This document shows, piece after piece, positions 7,290 to 8,516 of a DNA stretch of 8,516 bases (positions are counted from its first letter, which is position 1; each line of letters opens with the position of its first letter). The stretch covers positions 1 through 8,516 of the forward strand of contig RDXT01000583.1 in NCBI GenBank assembly GCA_004292985.1. Direction: 5' to 3'. The position numbers were made by a program, and so were the translations under genes. The DNA comes from Bacteroidota bacterium (GTDB lineage: Bacteria > Bacteroidota > Bacteroidia > J057). Under the pieces are notes generated by a model. That model had not been told where the DNA came from. It saw nothing but the letters and a program-made list of their open reading frames with translations, and made no database searches.

Positions 7290-7690
7290 GGATAAACAGT
7301 TGAGGATGAAATAATTGCACTTGCCTCTATTTCGACCACCAGTTCCGGGCGGATCAGCGCAGAGACCTGGATCATCGTAGCGGCGGGACGAATATCGCGA
7401 AAAAATTCGCCATGTGCGCGGCCCGCTTCTTCCCAGCGGCTGATATCAGTAACATAGATACGCGTGCGCACCACGTCTTGCAGCGAAGCGCCTGCCTCAA
7501 GCAGTGCCTTTTCAATCTTCTGAAGAGCGAAAAAGGTCTGTTTGTACATATCATTGGGGTGGAGTACCTCGTCTCCCTCGACCGCAGTGGTACCCGCAAC
7601 TTCGACCACCTGTCCGATGCGCACAGCACGCGAGTAGCCTACGATACCCTCCCATACGGCGCCGGAGGAAATGTTTTTTCGGGAGTTCAT
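7286..7690 (-). CDS. RidA/YjgF/UK114-family protein lacking the catalytic arginine
   Basis: Small Rid-family protein. Archetypal RidA trimers hydrolyse reactive enamine/imine intermediates made by PLP enzymes. I chose the ATG at 7690 (134 aa), since relatives of this type begin with an RxNISSG motif. The ATG at 7735 would add 15 unlike residues. Family features are GYSRAVRIG at 18-26, VAGTTA at 31-36, DVVRTRIYVTDIS at 72-84, RPAATMIQV at 101-109 and the C-terminal VEIEASA at 119-125. By my alignment by eye to E. coli RidA, the imine-binding Arg105 falls on Ala104 (PARS there, PAAT here), whereas Glu120 is kept. Rid subfamilies without this Arg (Rid4 to Rid7) are reported to lack imine deaminase activity, so the function is unknown. 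It is the first gene of the leftward run and overlaps mgsA by 4 nt. Confidence 0.88.
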   Translation of the reverse strand: MNSRKNISSGAVWEGIVGYSRAVRIGQVVEVAGTTAVEGDEVLHPNDMYKQTFFALQKIEKALLEAGASLQDVVRTRIYVTDISRWEEAGRAHGEFFRDIRPAATMIQVSALIRPELVVEIEASAIISSSTVYP

Positions 7691-7789
7691 AGGGGTAAAA
7701 GTAGCTGAAGGGTGAAAATTTTCCGAAGAAAACACATTTCAGGCTCATGGAAAAGGAATCCTTGCTATACTTGCATAAACACTTCCGAT
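7691..7789. promoter_or_regulatory. Divergent intergenic region with a likely promoter for the DUF5675-like gene
   Basis: This 99-nt gap separates the leftward run from the rightward DUF5675-like gene. On the plus strand TATACTTG (7766-7773) matches five of six fixed positions of TAnnTTTG, 16 nt before the ATG. The imperfect palindrome AAGGAATCCTT (7753-7763) sits just before it, and the perfect palindrome GAAAATTTTC lies at 7714-7723. For the leftward run the best match, TACTTTTA (complement of 7696-7703), lies only 5 nt from the start and would give a leaderless mRNA, so that promoter stays unplaced. Confidence 0.35.
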
Positions 7790-8350
7790 ATGTTTAAGTG
7801 GCTGCAACAGTTATTCCAAAAGCTGGGAGCGGGTCGTCCGGCTCCTGTGACTCCTCCTGCGCAAACGCCTGTGCCTCCTGTCGCCCCCAAAGCAGAGGAA
7901 AAGCCCAAACAAAGCCCTGGCGCTGAGCTGCGGGTCGAACTCAAGCGCTACAGCACGGGCAGCCAGGATATTCTGGGTAAACTGACCATCGGCGGACAGC
8001 CCGTAGGCTACACCCTCGAAAGTGCCCTCAAGCCCCTCGCTCCGGGCGAGTATCCCCTTTCGCTGCGCAGCGAAGGTGGCAAACATACCACCTATGCCTT
8101 CCGTTTTGGCCCACTGCACAAAGGCATGATCCAGATCAGCAAAAACGGCAATGAGTTTGTATATCTGCTCATCGGCAACGAAGCGGCTTATCTCTATGGC
8201 TCGATTGCCGTTGGTACGCAGCCTGTGCGTGAGGAAGATACCTCCAAAGCCCGCGAACTCTGGTACAGCGAGCAGGGGTATAAGTCTGTGTATCAGCAGA
8301 TTGCGGGAGCTTTGGTTGAAGGGAAGAAGGTGGTGTTGGTGGTTTCCTGA
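7790..8350 (+). CDS. DUF5675-like protein with N-terminal helix and proline-rich linker
   Basis: Protein of unknown function, 186 aa from the ATG at 7790. An earlier in-frame ATG at 7712 would add 26 unlike, Cys-containing residues and overlap the promoter region. Residues 1-12 (MFKWLQQLFQKL) could form an amphipathic helix. Residues 16-44 are a flexible linker rich in Pro, Ala and Lys. From about 47 the protein resembles the DUF5675 domain: LKRYSTGSQDILGKLTIGGQ at 51-70, YTLES at 74-78, APGEYPLSLRS at 84-94 and the GN...GSIAVG segment at 129-142. As I recall the family, members have IHxGN and GCILVG here; this protein has ISKNGN (116-121) and GSIAVG, so the usual His and Cys are missing. No signal peptide is seen. 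The domain match is from memory and moderate. Confidence 0.7.
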   Translation: MFKWLQQLFQKLGAGRPAPVTPPAQTPVPPVAPKAEEKPKQSPGAELRVELKRYSTGSQDILGKLTIGGQPVGYTLESALKPLAPGEYPLSLRSEGGKHTTYAFRFGPLHKGMIQISKNGNEFVYLLIGNEAAYLYGSIAVGTQPVREEDTSKARELWYSEQGYKSVYQQIAGALVEGKKVVLVVS

Positions 8351-8380
8351 GGCATTTGTTCCCTGTTCCCTGTCAACTGT

Positions 8381-8515
8381 TCACACTGCATTTATGAGCG
8401 CTTCTCCCTTTTCGAAAGCCGTGAGGCTGCCTACCGTTGTCGCGGCTATCTGAGAGAGGGCATTCCGCGTAAAAAAGGCCTGGTGCGCTGTGATCAGTAC
8501 ATTTGAAAAGCTCAT
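8381..8515 (-). CDS. ldhA: D-lactate dehydrogenase (2-hydroxyacid dehydrogenase), C-terminal fragment cut by the window
   Basis: Only the last 44 codons are visible, open to the window edge on the minus strand and ending at TGA (8381-8383). The peptide contains NVLITAHQAFFTRNAL and, further on, FEKGEALINAV. This matches the C-terminus of fermentative LdhA-type D-lactate dehydrogenases, where E. coli has NVLFTGHQAFLTAEAL and ends in LEKGETCPNELV. The His of AHQAF corresponds to the catalytic acid/base His296 of E. coli LdhA. These enzymes reduce pyruvate to D-lactate with NADH. The Met at 8515 is internal, not a start. The gene is convergent with the DUF5675-like gene, with 30 nt between stops. 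That gap holds a tandem TGTTCCC repeat (8357-8370) and no hairpin I can support. Confidence 0.8.
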   Translation of the reverse strand: MSFSNVLITAHQAFFTRNALSQIAATTVGSLTAFEKGEALINAV

Positions 8516-8516
8516 C

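Noticed and set aside
7696..7703. TACTTTTA on the minus strand as the promoter of the six-gene leftward run
   Set aside because: It matches the -7 consensus but sits 5 nt from the chosen Rid start, which would put transcription start at the ATG, and there is no paired -33 element.
8357..8372. Tandem TGTTCCC repeat between the convergent DUF5675-like and ldhA genes
   Set aside because: Just over two copies of a 7-mer with no hairpin; too short to call a repeat element.

Overview
The window looks like ordinary chromosome from a member of the Bacteroidota, possibly a Saprospiria/Lewinella-like lineage, though that last step is a guess. The evidence is the gene families: a pyrR-pyrB pair, a long LptF/LptG permease, an exported sugar isomerase-like protein, a short-form Rid protein and a DUF5675-like protein. 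Shine-Dalgarno sequences are weak or absent before most starts, and a few TAnnTTTG-like motifs resemble the Bacteroidota -7 promoter element. Coding density is very high, codon use looks uniform by eye, and no transposase, phage gene, tRNA, rRNA or CRISPR array is visible.

Left part (1-2481): an HtrA/DegP-type periplasmic serine protease with two PDZ domains reads rightward. It converges on a leftward gene for an exported TIM-barrel protein of the sugar phosphate isomerase/epimerase superfamily. A near-ideal 13-bp hairpin between them probably terminates transcription from both sides.

Middle (2482-7690): yaaA (peroxide stress) diverges from the isomerase and converges on a run of six leftward genes. 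In transcription order these are a Rid-family gene, mgsA (methylglyoxal synthase), a MaoC-like hydratase gene, pyrR, pyrB and an LptF/LptG-type permease gene. The first three are translationally packed: a 4-nt ATGA overlap, then a 1-nt gap. pyrR follows after 47 nt holding a perfect 12-bp palindrome and -7-like motifs, so it may have its own promoter. pyrB and the permease gene follow at 19 and 21 nt. The run mixes carbonyl metabolism, pyrimidine synthesis and lipopolysaccharide export, so co-transcription may reflect convenience more than one pathway.

Right part (7691-8516): a divergent intergenic region leads into a rightward gene for a proline-rich-linker protein with a DUF5675-like domain. 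At the right edge, in a reading frame too short for most gene finders, lies the last 44 codons of a leftward D-lactate dehydrogenase (LdhA-type). It includes the catalytic histidine, and the rest of the gene lies outside the window.

I see no clearly new multi-gene system. The points most worth a second look are the Rid protein lacking the catalytic arginine, the DUF5675-like protein lacking the family's His and Cys positions, the palindrome before pyrR with no recognisable PyrR-binding RNA leader, the enlarged permease, and the packing of mgsA between a Rid gene and a MaoC gene.
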